Notes under the pieces: generated by a model
What the model was told of the DNA's origin: nothing
Databases searched by the model: none
Seen by the model: the letters and a program-made list of their open reading frames with translations, nothing else
Assembly (NCBI RefSeq): GCF_014529625.1
Contig: NZ_CP076039.1
Coordinates: 2,046,001 to 2,110,000, forward strand
Reading direction: 5' to 3'
From: Candidatus Pelagisphaera phototrophica
Lineage (GTDB): Bacteria > Verrucomicrobiota > Verrucomicrobiia > Opitutales > Opitutaceae
Length of the DNA: 64,000 bases
Made by a program: the position numbers and the translations under genes
In this document: positions 9,597 through 18,877 of the stretch, piece after piece
How positions within the stretch are numbered: position 1 is the stretch's first letter
Layout: every line of letters begins with the position of its first letter

Positions 9597-9873
9597 GATA
9601 GATAACTTAGTCTACAGGACTCATTCCCAATCGTAGTTGTTTCTTAAAAGCGGCGGAGATTTTCCTGAAGGCCAGGAAATGGCTGGCGCTGTGCGTTCTT
9701 AGCCAAGGCGCTCAACCAGAAAATCTGTTCCCTTCACCGGCTTCTTGGCAGGTCCTCTTGATACAAAGTAATGGAAGGCACGCTTTTCCGTTGAATTCCT
9801 TTTCCGGTTTCGAAACAATACCGAGGTTGGATCTTGAGTTCAAGGTTCTCCTGCAAAAACAAAACCCCTCACT
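9597..9873. other. Intergenic region before the ammonium channel gene
   Basis: 277 bases with no gene. The only structure seen is a perfect 7-bp dyad TTTCCTG/CAGGAAA with a 5-base loop at 9661-9679. I looked for a sigma-54 promoter (GG-N10-GC) in view of the nitrogen gene downstream and found only off-spacing matches. Confidence 0.5.
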
Positions 9874-11199
9874 ATGTTCTTAACACGTCGAAATCTCCTT
9901 GGTGGCGCGCTTTTGCTACCGATCCTTTTTCCTGCTCTGGCTCAGGGCCAAGGTCTCAGTTCCATCAATACAGGCGACACCGCTTGGATCTTAACTTCCA
10001 GTGCGCTTGTGCTTTTCATGACCATACCGGGACTGGCTCTTTTTTATGCGGGTCTAGTTCGAGGCAGAAATGTGCTCTCGGTCCTAATGCACTGTTTTGT
10101 CCTCACGGCGTTTATGAGCGTTATTTGGCTGTTTGTTGGATATAGCATGGCATTTTCAACTGCGGGTATGGAAGAGGGGAAGGTAGGTTGGAACGCCTTC
10201 GTCGGCGGATTCGACAAGTCTTTCCTGAACGGAGTAGCGGCTGACTCGGAATGGGGAACGATACCCGAGCCGTTGTTCGCCATGTTTCAAATGACGTTCT
10301 TTGTCATCACGCCAGCCCTGATGGTAGGGGCTTTTGCAGAGCGCATGAAGTTCTCCGCCATGCTCTGGTTCTGTGGGCTGTGGGGGGTTTTGGTTTACCT
10401 TCCAGTGTGCCACATGATTTGGGGAGGTGCCGGTGGCTATCTGGCGGACATGGGTGTCATCGATTTTGCAGGTGGACTGGTTGTTCACATCACGGCAGGC
10501 GTCGGAGCGCTACTTGCCTGTATCATGGTTGGCAAGCGTTGCGATTACCCGAAAGGGCAGATACTGCCTCACAATCTAGCCATGACAGTTACCGGAGCCG
10601 GCATGCTGTGGGTTGGCTGGTTCGGATTTAACGGGGGCAGCGCGCTTGGAGCAAATGGAGATGCCGCTATGGCGATTCTAGTGACTCACCTATCTGCATC
10701 TAGTGCAACTCTGGGATGGATGGCCATCGAATGGATGAGGAATGGCAAGCCCAGTTTACTTGGCGCGGCAACCGGTTCTATCGCTGGATTGGCAGCGATT
10801 ACGCCCGCTAGCGGTTCGGTCGGCCCATTGGGAGCTGTCGTAATCGGCATTTGCTCTGCGATCTTGTGCTATTGGATGTGTACCAAAATTAAAAGCAAGT
10901 TTCAGTACGATGACTCGCTCGATGTTTTTGGCGTACACGGTGTGGGTGGATTTGTCGGGACACTACTGGTTGCCGTATTTGGAGCTCCTGCTCTTGGTGG
11001 AAAGGTCGAAGGTTTGGAAATAGGGAAGCAGCTCGGTGTACAGGCTTTCGCAGTCTTGATCGTCGCCTTATTCACGCTTGTTATTAGCTACATTATTCTC
11101 AAGGGAATCCAGTCAACGATTGGATTGAGAGTCGAGGAACAGGATGAGGTTACTGGCCTCGACTTAAGCTCGCATGGAGAAACTGGATACAACGACTAG
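9874..11199 (+). CDS. amt: Ammonium transporter (Amt/MEP/Rh family)
   Basis: Inner-membrane trimeric channel that takes up ammonium. 441 aa: an N-terminal hydrophobic signal (TRRNLLGGALLLP, cut probably after ALAQ), then eleven membrane helices. Family signatures: GLALFYAGLVRGRNVLS, the conserved CHMIWGGAGGYLA segment, DFAGGLVVHITAGVGAL with the pore His, and DVFGVHGVGGFVGT with the second pore His. No glnK is adjacent, though many amt genes are paired with one. The nearby glutamine synthetase on the other strand suggests a nitrogen-assimilation block. Confidence 0.95.
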   Translation: MFLTRRNLLGGALLLPILFPALAQGQGLSSINTGDTAWILTSSALVLFMTIPGLALFYAGLVRGRNVLSVLMHCFVLTAFMSVIWLFVGYSMAFSTAGMEEGKVGWNAFVGGFDKSFLNGVAADSEWGTIPEPLFAMFQMTFFVITPALMVGAFAERMKFSAMLWFCGLWGVLVYLPVCHMIWGGAGGYLADMGVIDFAGGLVVHITAGVGALLACIMVGKRCDYPKGQILPHNLAMTVTGAGMLWVGWFGFNGGSALGANGDAAMAILVTHLSASSATLGWMAIEWMRNGKPSLLGAATGSIAGLAAITPASGSVGPLGAVVIGICSAILCYWMCTKIKSKFQYDDSLDVFGVHGVGGFVGTLLVAVFGAPALGGKVEGLEIGKQLGVQAFAVLIVALFTLVISYIILKGIQSTIGLRVEEQDEVTGLDLSSHGETGYND

Positions 11200-11224
11200 C
11201 TTTAGTCCAGGGAAGCAGCGAGAA

Positions 11225-11506
11225 GTCGAATTGTTTGGAAGCCTGTTTTGCCCCTAGACAAAGCAGGCCACCCGTTTTTTTGAGGAGAAAGGCATTTCCT
11301 TTGATTACAAAGAAGTACCCATGATTCTTGGATTGAAATTACCTTTGTAAAACTACTTGGAAATGAAACGCCGTTCGAATGGATTGAAAACGGTACCTCA
11401 AATCTTCATATCCGGTGACTACTATGGCGACGAAGAGCGGTTTTTTGCGGACGATCGCGATGGCCTACTCGACGCGGCTCTGCGAGGTGAGCCCTTTGCA
11501 GGATAG
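11225..11506 (+). pseudogene. Decayed glutaredoxin gene with two nonsense codons
   Basis: A single uninterrupted frame reads VELFGSLFCP, then TAG (11255-11257), then TKQATRFFEEKGISFDYKEV, a TAA at 11348-11350, and later TVPQIFISGDYYG and a natural TAG at 11504. This is the glutaredoxin layout: strand, CPYT active site, helix, second strand, then the TVPQIFI cis-proline block. The active-site Tyr codon has become TAG. There is no ATG at the expected place. No frameshift is seen, so decay is by point mutation. It lies between amt and the terminator of glutamine synthetase. Confidence 0.8.
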
Positions 11507-11521
11507 CAGTCGATTGGTGCA

Positions 11522-11553
11522 TAAAAAAACGGCGTCGCGAGTTACGACACCGT
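11522..11553 (-). terminator. Intrinsic terminator of the glutamine synthetase gene
   Basis: On the minus strand a 9-bp stem ACGGTGTCG/CGACGCCGT (one G-T pair) with a 7-base loop is followed by seven T residues, 27 bases after the glnII stop. Confidence 0.85.
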
Positions 11554-11579
11554 TTATGAATTTGATTTTTTAAATACGA

Positions 11580-12593
11580 CTAGGAAGTAGAAACTTCTGA
11601 AATCGTCTTTAGAACCCGAGAACAAATCTGATAGGGGTCGCCTTGTGAGTTGGGACGACGGTCTTCTAAATAGCCCTGATACTTGTCGTCCGCGACAAAG
11701 GCGTGCGGTACGCGAATCGAAGCACCACGGTCAGCAATGCCCCAAGAGAACTTGTCGATAGACTGTGTCTCATGAAGACCGGTCAAGCGCATGTGATTGT
11801 CGGGACCATAGGCCGCAATGTGCTCTTCCTTGTTCTTCTCAAACGCATCCATGAGAGCGAGGAAGTAGTCCTTGCCGCCCACTTCACGCAGGTGTTTGGT
11901 CGAGAAGTTACAATGCATACCAGAGCCATTCCAGTCGCCTTGGAAGGGTTTACAGTGATACTCAACGGTTACTTCGTATTTCTCAGTCAAACACTGAAGA
12001 AGATAGCGAGCCACCCAGATGTCATCAGCACAGTTTTTAGAACCCTTGGCGAAAACTTGGAATTCCCACTGGCCTTTCGCAACTTCAGCGTTGATCCCTT
12101 CGTGGTTGATCCCAGCGGCCAGACATAGCTCTAGATGCTCATCAACAATTTCACGAGCAATCCCACCAACGTTTTGATATCCAACTCCAGTATAGTATTC
12201 GCCTTGTGGATCCGGGTAGCCAGACTCAGGCCAGCCTAGGGGACGTCCATCTTCAAAAAGAAAGTACTCTTGCTCTAGTCCGAACCAAGCGTCTTCGTCA
12301 TCAATAATCGATGCGCGATGGTTGCTTGGATGAGGATCGCCGTTGGGAAGCATCACTTCGCACATGACGATGAAGGCATTATTACGTCCGGCATCCGGAT
12401 AGAGCTTAACGGGTTTCAGCATGCAGTCGGAATCGCTACCGTCAGCCTGCTGCGTCGAGCTACCGTCGAATCCCCACATAGGGCAATCGTCGAGAGAATT
12501 TGGCGCTTCAGAAGCGATACGCGTTTTTCCGCGTAAATTAGGAACGGGCGTGTAGCCATCTAGCCATATGTATTCGAGCTTGTATTTAGCCAT
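11580..12593 (-). CDS. glnII: Type II (eukaryote-like) glutamine synthetase
   Basis: ATP-dependent ligation of ammonia to glutamate. 337 aa, much shorter than the roughly 470-aa GlnA type I enzymes and typical of GSII. Signatures: the beta-grasp start KLEYIWLDGYTPVPNLRGKTR, PMWGFDGSSTQQADGSDSD, the metal-binding EQEYFLFE, the GPYY-equivalent region GEYYTGVGYQNV, NGSGMHCNFSTK and the late ADRGASIRVPH and YLEDRRPNSQGDPY. GSII enzymes are not regulated by adenylylation at the GlnA-type Tyr loop. It converges on amt, with a strong terminator after it. Confidence 0.95.
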   Translation of the reverse strand: MAKYKLEYIWLDGYTPVPNLRGKTRIASEAPNSLDDCPMWGFDGSSTQQADGSDSDCMLKPVKLYPDAGRNNAFIVMCEVMLPNGDPHPSNHRASIIDDEDAWFGLEQEYFLFEDGRPLGWPESGYPDPQGEYYTGVGYQNVGGIAREIVDEHLELCLAAGINHEGINAEVAKGQWEFQVFAKGSKNCADDIWVARYLLQCLTEKYEVTVEYHCKPFQGDWNGSGMHCNFSTKHLREVGGKDYFLALMDAFEKNKEEHIAAYGPDNHMRLTGLHETQSIDKFSWGIADRGASIRVPHAFVADDKYQGYLEDRRPNSQGDPYQICSRVLKTISEVSTS

Positions 12594-12783
12594 AATTATT
12601 GTCGTTACTTATTAAGGGTTTGATTGTCCTGACGGTGTTAAACGAACTTCAGGAGCAGGCTGCCAAAAATGGAACAGGGTACGAAATGAGCAAAAGATGT
12701 GCCGACATTCAACAAATTTTCGAACTAATTGATAATTTATGGAAATCGCTCATTTTCGCTCTCCCGAACGCTCAAAATAGATC

Positions 12784-13218
12784 ATGCGAGAGATTAAAGA
12801 TACACAGCGTGCTACGGTTCGGATAGGATATGACGGTCGCGTTCACAAAACCTTCCGTGGACAGGATGCCACAGATCGGTACACTAATGAAGTGAGAGTC
12901 CTGCAGTACCTCGAAGAAAAGGGGTGTACCTTCGTCCCAAGACTTCTTAAATGGGATGAAGAGGACCTGAGTCTCGTTACCACAAATTGCGGTTCACGTG
13001 TTGAGGATTCGATCAGCGATACAAGAACGACCGAACTTTACAAAGAGCTTGAACGCGACTTTGGCGTGCGGCACGAGGATCCCTTTGCCCGTAACATCAC
13101 GTATGATCCCAGGCTCGGCCGATTTTGTATAATCGATTTTGAATACGCTGTGATCCTTGAAAAGGGGGAGGGGCTTTTGCAGCCCGAATCCAGAACTGAC
13201 CATGAGCGAAAACGATAG
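12784..13218 (+). CDS. Minimal protein-kinase-like protein
   Basis: 144-aa protein carrying a stripped kinase core: a strand with RIGYDGRVHKTF (candidate ATP-lysine), NEVRVLQYL (candidate alpha-C Glu), a hinge-like LSLVTT, the catalytic pattern HEDPFARNI (His-x-Asp-x4-Asn, about residue 95) and FCIIDFEYA in place of DFG. It stops shortly after the DFG position, so most of the usual C-lobe is missing. The 3' end overlaps the PP2C start by 17 bases, which suggests a coupled kinase/phosphatase pair. The kinase call is by motif only; substrate unknown. Confidence 0.65.
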   Translation: MREIKDTQRATVRIGYDGRVHKTFRGQDATDRYTNEVRVLQYLEEKGCTFVPRLLKWDEEDLSLVTTNCGSRVEDSISDTRTTELYKELERDFGVRHEDPFARNITYDPRLGRFCIIDFEYAVILEKGEGLLQPESRTDHERKR

Positions 13219-14041
13219 CCAATCGAATGAAATCTCAGTCGGCTGGAATGGAATTACCGACGTCGGTCGATTTAGGACCAACAACGAAGACGCCTTTCTC
13301 GCCCTAAATATTGATGCTCAGGAAGTTCGATACTTAGGCAAGGATGGTTCCGCATCCATGGATGGAGATGACTTCATCTTCGCAGTTAGTGACGGCATGG
13401 GCGGGGCGAACGCCGGAGAGTTCGCCAGCAAGATCGCGGTCGACAAAATTACGGAGTTGCTGCCCAAGACGTTTCATCTGGGAGCCATGGGGCTTGATCG
13501 GAGATGCGGTCAGATCTTGTCGGAGCTCTTCAGTCGTATCCACGAGGAGATGGTGCAAATGGGTACCTACTACGAAGAATGCCGAGGTATGGGCGCGACC
13601 TTGAGTCTTTGCTGGCTGACGCCTTCGGTCATGCATTTTGGCCACGTAGGAGACAGCCGAATCTACTATTTGCCGAAAGAAGGTGAATTCACGCAAATCA
13701 CCGAGGACCATACACATGTAGGCTATCTTTTTCGGCAGGGAAAAATTACAGAATACGAAGCGAGAACGAGAAGGGATCGAAATATTCTAGACCAGGCTCT
13801 GGGTGGAAACATTCAGCGACTAGATCCACAGATCGGCTCAGTGGTTTACTCTCCGGGTGATAGGTTTGTCCTTTGCACTGACGGGGTTACGGACGGCATA
13901 TCGAATCGTCGCATCCATTCACTCGTAGCGTTTCCTCCTTCTAATATGGAATCCTTGAATCCTGCGGAACGCTTGGTGTACGATGCCAAAGAGGAAAGCG
14001 GGTGCGATAATCTGACCTGCTTAGTCCTTACCCTCGAGTAG
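13202..14041 (+). CDS. PP2C-family serine/threonine phosphatase
   Basis: Metal-dependent phosphoprotein phosphatase, 279 aa. Motifs in order: GRFRTNNEDAF (Arg and Asp of the phosphate and metal site), AVSDGMGGANAGEFAS (metal-binding Asp-Gly), GATLSLCW, GHVGDSRIYYL, ITEDHT, FVLCTDGVTDGIS (metal Asp) and the terminal CDNLTCLVL with the last metal Asp. There is no membrane or sensor segment, so it is a stand-alone cytoplasmic enzyme. ATG 13202 is preferred; it overlaps the upstream kinase-like gene. Confidence 0.92.
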   Translation: MSENDSQSNEISVGWNGITDVGRFRTNNEDAFLALNIDAQEVRYLGKDGSASMDGDDFIFAVSDGMGGANAGEFASKIAVDKITELLPKTFHLGAMGLDRRCGQILSELFSRIHEEMVQMGTYYEECRGMGATLSLCWLTPSVMHFGHVGDSRIYYLPKEGEFTQITEDHTHVGYLFRQGKITEYEARTRRDRNILDQALGGNIQRLDPQIGSVVYSPGDRFVLCTDGVTDGISNRRIHSLVAFPPSNMESLNPAERLVYDAKEESGCDNLTCLVLTLE

Positions 14042-14119
14042 GATACTGAGTGTGACGAGCAATTCGTAGGATTGAGAAATGCTCGGCTGGTTCTAGAATT
14101 GAGCATGTGCGCCCAATAA

Positions 14120-15886
14120 CTACTTTACAATCATCTGGTCTACGGACTTGCCCGCAGGAATCATTGGGAGGACATGTTCCGTGTACGGAGTGATCACATC
14201 AAGCAGGAAGGCTTCGTCGCTATCCAGCATTTCCTGGACGGCATCCCTCAACTCCTCTTTTTTGTGAACACGTCGAGCAGGGAGGCCGAAGCCGTTGGCG
14301 ATTTGCACGTAATTCGGATATAGGCCACCTAGGTTCTCGGGTGAACCGATGTTAGTCTCGTCGCCGAGGATAGTGTTACCCCGAACACTTTCATAAAACC
14401 GGTCTTCCCACTGCATGACCATGCCGAGATGCTGATTGTTTAGAATCATAGCCTTGGCAGCGATTTTTTCGATCTTAGCAGTAGCCAGTTCCTGAACGTT
14501 CATGACGAAGGAGCCATCCCCGTCGATATCGATCACTTGCTTGTCGGGGCAAGCGACCTTCGCTCCAAGAGCAGCAGGGTACCCGTATCCCATCGATCCA
14601 AGGCCTAGCGACGATATATGGTGGCGGGGATATTTGAAATCATAGTACTGAGCGGCCCACATTTGGTGCTGGCCGACGCCTGTTGAAATAATCGCTTCGC
14701 CATTGGTAAGTTCGTACAATACCCGAATCGCTTCCTGACCCAAAATATGAGGGCTCTCTTCGTAGGAGAAAGGAAACTCTTTCTTCCAGTCTTGGATTTG
14801 CTCTACCCATTGGCCAAAATCAGGCTTTTTGAAATCGGCCTGGTCCATGAGCTCGACCATCCGACCCATGGCATGGGCGATATCTCCCGTAATGGGGTGA
14901 TGCACAATTTTGTTCTTGTTGTGCTCAGACGCATCTATGTCAATATGGACAATTTCAGCTTGTGGTGCAAACTTGGATACGTCGCCAGTGATGCGATCGT
15001 CAAATCGGACACCGAAGGCGAGTAGCAAGTCGCAGTTATGGACCGCCAGATTTCCGTAGGCGGAACCATGCATCCCAAACCACTTGGTTGAAAGCAGATG
15101 GGTTTCAGGAAAGGCGCCGACCCCCATCAGGGTGGACGAGCAAGGTACTCCTGTTTTCTCAATAAAGGCTCCCAATTCATCGTACGCCTCGGCCGCGACA
15201 ATTCCACCTCCATAGTAAACCATCGGGCGTTTGGCCTCTTCAATGAGATGGAGAATATTCTTCAACTGCCGATCCGTGGCGTAAGTCGGCAGCTTGGAAT
15301 CGAGAAGGGTGATCTCTCCCGGCCATTCCGGTACGATCATATTCTGCTGAACATCCTTGGGAATGTCGACAACGACAGGACCGGGTCGGCCCGTAGTGGC
15401 CACTTTGAAAGCCTCTTTAACCGTGTAAGCGAGGTCCTTGATATCCATGACCAAGTAGCTGTGCTTGACCACAGGAAGCGTCATTCCAAAGAAATCAGTT
15501 TCCTGGAATGCGGCTTTGCCGATGAACTTCGTATAAACTTGGCCGGTAATGCAGACGAGGGGCGTGCTGTCCATAAAGGCGTCCGCGATCGCCGTCATCA
15601 GATTAGTGGCCCCAGGACCGCTAGTCGCCATGCATACTCCCGGTTTGCCCGTTGCTCGTGCATATCCCTCAGCGGCGAACGATCCGCCTTGCTCGTGGCG
15701 GGGGAGAATCGTGCGGATCCGGTCCTTCGCTTTTGCGAGCGACTGATGCATCTCCATGGATGCGCCTCCCGGATAGGCGAAAATGTCGGTGACCCCTTCT
15801 CTGATCAGAGATTCGACTAGGATGTCGGCTCCATTCACTTCTTGGGTGGCTTGAGAAGGCTTCTTAACGTCTGTGGTTGCACTCAT
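14120..15886 (-). CDS. ilvB: Acetolactate synthase large subunit
   Basis: TPP- and FAD-dependent enzyme that joins two pyruvates (or pyruvate and 2-ketobutyrate) at the first common step of branched-chain amino-acid synthesis. 588 aa. Visible: the N-terminal TPP domain with [25 protein letters not shown] (catalytic Glu) and [17 protein letters not shown]; the FAD domain in the middle; and the C-terminal [19 protein letters not shown] with the GDG-x26-N TPP/Mg motif ending at LNNQHLGMV. No ilvN or ilvC is adjacent, so the regulatory subunit must be elsewhere. Confidence 0.95.
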   Translation of the reverse strand: MSATTDVKKPSQATQEVNGADILVESLIREGVTDIFAYPGGASMEMHQSLAKAKDRIRTILPRHEQGGSFAAEGYARATGKPGVCMATSGPGATNLMTAIADAFMDSTPLVCITGQVYTKFIGKAAFQETDFFGMTLPVVKHSYLVMDIKDLAYTVKEAFKVATTGRPGPVVVDIPKDVQQNMIVPEWPGEITLLDSKLPTYATDRQLKNILHLIEEAKRPMVYYGGGIVAAEAYDELGAFIEKTGVPCSSTLMGVGAFPETHLLSTKWFGMHGSAYGNLAVHNCDLLLAFGVRFDDRITGDVSKFAPQAEIVHIDIDASEHNKNKIVHHPITGDIAHAMGRMVELMDQADFKKPDFGQWVEQIQDWKKEFPFSYEESPHILGQEAIRVLYELTNGEAIISTGVGQHQMWAAQYYDFKYPRHHISSLGLGSMGYGYPAALGAKVACPDKQVIDIDGDGSFVMNVQELATAKIEKIAAKAMILNNQHLGMVMQWEDRFYESVRGNTILGDETNIGSPENLGGLYPNYVQIANGFGLPARRVHKKEELRDAVQEMLDSDEAFLLDVITPYTEHVLPMIPAGKSVDQMIVK

Positions 15887-15917
15887 CGTAAGTTGATTTT
15901 TGGCGAAATAAAGGAGT

Positions 15918-15933
15918 CCAGGCTTAGCCCTGG
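15918..15933 (-). other. Small hairpin between accA and ilvB
   Basis: 5-bp stem CCAGG/CCTGG with a 6-base loop, followed on the minus strand by a loosely T-rich stretch. It could be a weak terminator after accA or a leader hairpin of ilvB. No leader peptide rich in branched-chain codons was seen. Confidence 0.3.
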
Positions 15934-15985
15934 CAAGTAGGTTTCGCAGTTTCTCTAAAAGTTTGCTGGGATTTTATATTTCCTC

Positions 15986-16981
15986 TCAGGAAGCGGCCTC
16001 GTTAATGTCGATTACTTTCCCATCATTTAACTCTCCAAGAGTGCGATAACGGGCGTATCGCTTTTCCAGGAGCTGATCCTTCGTGAGTTTCACGAGCTCG
16101 GCCAAGTGGCTCCGAACGGCTTTACCCACGGAATTCGCTGCTTCCTCTGGAGAGTTTTGGGCCCCGCCCATGGGTTCTTCGATGACGTCGTCGACGACTC
16201 CTAGACGCTTGAGAAGCGCCTGATCGCCTAACCTCAATGCGGAGGCGGCTTTGGATGCCTGAGAACGATCCTTCCATAGAATGGCAGAACAGCTTTCCGG
16301 TGAAATTACGGAGTAATACGCGTTTTCGAGGATCAGAACCCGATCTCCGACTGCGATACCAAGAGCACCACCCGATCCGCCTTCGCCAACCACTACTGTG
16401 ACTATGGGCACCTCCATCTGGCTCATCTCACGGATATTGACGGCAATGGCCTCCGCTACATGGCGTTCCTCCGAACCCACGCCAGGGTAGGCCCCGGGTG
16501 TATCGACCCATGTGATGATGGGAAGGCCGAATTTCTCTGCCAGCTTCATGAGACGCAGTGCTTTACGATACCCTTCGGGATTCGGCATTCCGAAATTTCG
16601 GAGGATGTTCTCCTTCGTATTGCGGCCTTTTTGCTGGGCAATGATCATGACAGCCTTGCCGTCAAGGAATGCCGTACCGCCTAGAATCGATTTGTCGTCC
16701 CTGAATTGACGATCCCCATGCATTTCCCGGAAGCCCTCGAAAATGGAGTTCACATAATCCAGAGAATACGGCCGCAAGGGATGGCGGGCGAGCTGGACCC
16801 TTTGCCAAGACGAGAGGTTCGAATAGATCGAACGCTTGGTTTGCTCGATTTTCGCCTCGATCGCGCTAATTTCGTTCGATACGTCGATGTGGTTCTCTTC
16901 TGACAACTGATGCAGGGCATCAAGCTGCTTGATCAGACCGCGAAGCGGCTTTTCAAAGTCGAGAGCATATTTCATGTCCAT
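15986..16981 (-). CDS. accA: Acetyl-CoA carboxylase carboxyltransferase subunit alpha
   Basis: Subunit of the heterotetrameric carboxyltransferase that makes malonyl-CoA for fatty acid synthesis. 331 aa. Shows the helical N-terminus LDFEKPLRGLIKQLD, the conserved WQRVQLARHPLRPYSLDYV, HGDRQFRDDKSILGG, IIAQQKGRNTKENI, WVDTPGAYPGVGSEER and VVGEGGSGGALGIAVGD (oxyanion and CoA region). Two starts two codons apart are possible; I used the outer one. It is 99 bases upstream of ilvB on the same strand. Confidence 0.95.
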   Translation of the reverse strand: MDMKYALDFEKPLRGLIKQLDALHQLSEENHIDVSNEISAIEAKIEQTKRSIYSNLSSWQRVQLARHPLRPYSLDYVNSIFEGFREMHGDRQFRDDKSILGGTAFLDGKAVMIIAQQKGRNTKENILRNFGMPNPEGYRKALRLMKLAEKFGLPIITWVDTPGAYPGVGSEERHVAEAIAVNIREMSQMEVPIVTVVVGEGGSGGALGIAVGDRVLILENAYYSVISPESCSAILWKDRSQASKAASALRLGDQALLKRLGVVDDVIEEPMGGAQNSPEEAANSVGKAVRSHLAELVKLTKDQLLEKRYARYRTLGELNDGKVIDINEAAS

Positions 16982-17062
16982 AGGCCTGAATCGTGAAAAG
17001 TGGCGGAATATGTGAGTGAGAAGTTGAAAGTCGAGGTTAAAGGGCGCGTCTGAAATTGGGCT

Positions 17063-17437
17063 TTATCCGGTGACATCCAAGCCGGTTTTTGCCTGATCCG
17101 GATTCTTGAGCTGTTCTTTCCAATCGGCTATTTTCGCCTGAGCTCCAAAATGCTCAGCCTTTTCCTTTGAGCCTAGCTCGAGCCAAATACGTGAAAGGCT
17201 AGTGTTGATAAAGAGGTCGTCTGGATCAAGGGCGTGGGCCTTTTCGGCAGCCTGAAGCGCTTCTGCGTATTGTTTTTCGGAATAGCGTATCTCGCACAGG
17301 GCATGCCAGGCAGCGAAACACTCAGGATGCGATTCCAGCAGGTTCTCCAGCTTTGAAATGGCGATGGGGGCGTCGCCCATCGTGAAATCGAAGGTGGCGT
17401 CTTCTATTGCGCTTTGGGTTTCTTCTGAATCTGGCAT
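17063..17437 (-). CDS. TPR-repeat protein, unknown role
   Basis: 124-aa protein from ATG 17437 (an upstream ATG at 17464 adds nine unlikely residues). It contains about three tetratricopeptide units, seen in ISKLENLLESHPECFAAWHAL, YAEALQAAEKAHALDPDDLF and INTSLSRIWLELGSKEKAEHF, with the expected Trp/Leu/Gly/Tyr/Ala/Ala/Pro spacing. There is no signal peptide, so it is probably a cytoplasmic scaffold. It lies between queA and accA on the same strand. Partner unknown. Confidence 0.8.
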   Translation of the reverse strand: MPDSEETQSAIEDATFDFTMGDAPIAISKLENLLESHPECFAAWHALCEIRYSEKQYAEALQAAEKAHALDPDDLFINTSLSRIWLELGSKEKAEHFGAQAKIADWKEQLKNPDQAKTGLDVTG

Positions 17438-17521
17438 TGGTCTGGAAATCGGATTCCCCCGCATTTCTGACGGTTAAGATAGGCGAACGTTCAAGAATTG
17501 TCTAGTCAAGGTGTGCGAAAA

Positions 17522-18625
17522 TCAGAGAATTAGCATCGCGTCCCCGTAGCTTAAAAACCGATAGTCGTGGGCCAGGGCCTCTTTGTAAATATCTTTTAAC
17601 CAAGCAATTCCTTCAGTGGAACCCGGTTTAAGAAAGGCGGAGGCCAGGCAAAGTAGAGTCGATTTCGGCAGGTGGAAATTTGTGATAAGCGCATCGACTC
17701 CTAGGAATGCGCATGGGGGATAGAGAAATAGGGCCGCTTCCCCTGTGAAAACAGGGCTTTGGACCGTGCCGCATTTTCGCAGGTAATCCTCGACGCTACG
17801 CACGCTCGTGGTCCCGATGCAAATGCGGCGCTCGCCCCCTTCTGGAGCCTCCCGCAAGGCTTTTTGAGCGGATTCCGGGATCTCATAGATCTCCCGATGG
17901 ATCTGGTGGGACTCAACGGAGCCTTCGTCCAGTGGTTTGAACGTTCCCATTCCGACGTGCAGTGTAAGGTCGTGGAATTGACCTCCCAGGCCCTCTATCG
18001 ATTTGACGAGTGCCGGCGTAAAGTGCAGGCCGGCGGTAGGGGCCGCTGCGGCGACCGTCTTTTCGGACTTTGCATAGACTGTCTGATATCGGTCTCTGTC
18101 GGATCGGTCCCTTGGATCATTCTTTTCCCGATCGATGTAGGGGGGGAGCGGCATTTTGCCAAGATTCTCGGCCATGCTTGCGACGGATCCCTCATTTTTC
18201 ATGCTGAAACTCACGCGATACTCAGCCTGTGCATTTTTCTCAAGCACGGTGGCATCCAATTCGTTTTCAACGGAAAAAACGGCACCCTCAGGAAGTTTTT
18301 TTCCCGGCTTTAGGAGACACCACCATTGCTCATTTGAAGTCTTGTTCGAATCTGATGAGGCCTTTCCTGCAGGACGAAGAAGCAGGCATTCGACTCGGCC
18401 TCCCGTTGGTCGACGGGCGAAGATTCGGGCGGGAAGCACTTTGGCGGTATTTCGAAAAAACAAGTCCGTGGGTTTAGTATAGTCCAGTAGGTCCCGGAAC
18501 TTTCGATGTTCAATCGTCTGGCTAGACCGATGTACTACAAGAAGGCGGGACTCGTCACGAGCCGGAAGCGGTTCTTGGGCGATCCGGTCAGGTGGTAGTT
18601 CGTAGTCAAATAGGGCAGCGTCCAT
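17522..18625 (-). CDS. queA: S-adenosylmethionine:tRNA ribosyltransferase-isomerase
   Basis: Transfers and isomerises the ribosyl part of AdoMet onto preQ1-modified tRNA, giving epoxyqueuosine. 367 aa from ATG 18625, which begins MDAALFDYELP as the family does (the frame opens at 18655). Visible: PPDRIAQEPLPARDESRLLV, FRNTAKVLPARIFARR, the long insert, YQTVYAKSEKTVAAAAPTAGLHFT (the most conserved block), LHVGMGTFKPL and FHLPKSTLLCLASAFL. A structured region precedes it at 18684-18736. Confidence 0.95.
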   Translation of the reverse strand: MDAALFDYELPPDRIAQEPLPARDESRLLVVHRSSQTIEHRKFRDLLDYTKPTDLFFRNTAKVLPARIFARRPTGGRVECLLLRPAGKASSDSNKTSNEQWWCLLKPGKKLPEGAVFSVENELDATVLEKNAQAEYRVSFSMKNEGSVASMAENLGKMPLPPYIDREKNDPRDRSDRDRYQTVYAKSEKTVAAAAPTAGLHFTPALVKSIEGLGGQFHDLTLHVGMGTFKPLDEGSVESHQIHREIYEIPESAQKALREAPEGGERRICIGTTSVRSVEDYLRKCGTVQSPVFTGEAALFLYPPCAFLGVDALITNFHLPKSTLLCLASAFLKPGSTEGIAWLKDIYKEALAHDYRFLSYGDAMLIL

Positions 18626-18683
18626 ACGAAAGCCCGCGAGTGTTTCATACCCCAATTCGGTGTCGAGCGATTATTGAATTCGG

Positions 18684-18736
18684 CCCTCTTAAACTCCGAG
18701 ACAATCCGAGTTGGCGGAGTTAGATCGGGAAGAGGG
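18684..18736. other. Nested hairpin in the queA / tRNA-Tyr intergenic region
   Basis: Two nested perfect 7-bp arms, CCCTCTT/AAGAGGG (18684-18690 with 18730-18736) and AACTCCG/CGGAGTT (18692-18698 with 18715-18721). There is no T run on either side, so it is not a simple terminator. On the minus strand it would lie in the leader of queA. Confidence 0.5.
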
Positions 18737-18877
18737 TCGAGCCCATCTCACAAAGACGGGAAGTGGCTCGCACTGATAGAGGGTGTCGAGCACTTGTGGA
18801 ATAGGTCTTTCATTTTCGAAAAAAGCCCTTGATCTTTGTTTTAAATGCATAACTCTAGTCGCCCTTTTAAGGGCTAC

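Noticed and set aside
9720-9770. Possible sigma-54 promoter in front of amt
   Set aside because: The GG and GC elements are not at the required 10-base spacing.
12599-12826. 75-codon frame upstream of the kinase-like gene
   Set aside because: It overlaps the divergent promoter region of glnII, has no recognised motif and ends inside the kinase-like gene in another frame.
15098-15820. Long plus-strand frame (240 codons) opposite ilvB
   Set aside because: It is the mirror of strongly conserved ilvB codons and shows no motif or ribosome binding site of its own.
17759-18313. 184-codon frame opposite queA
   Set aside because: Shadow of queA; no independent signals.
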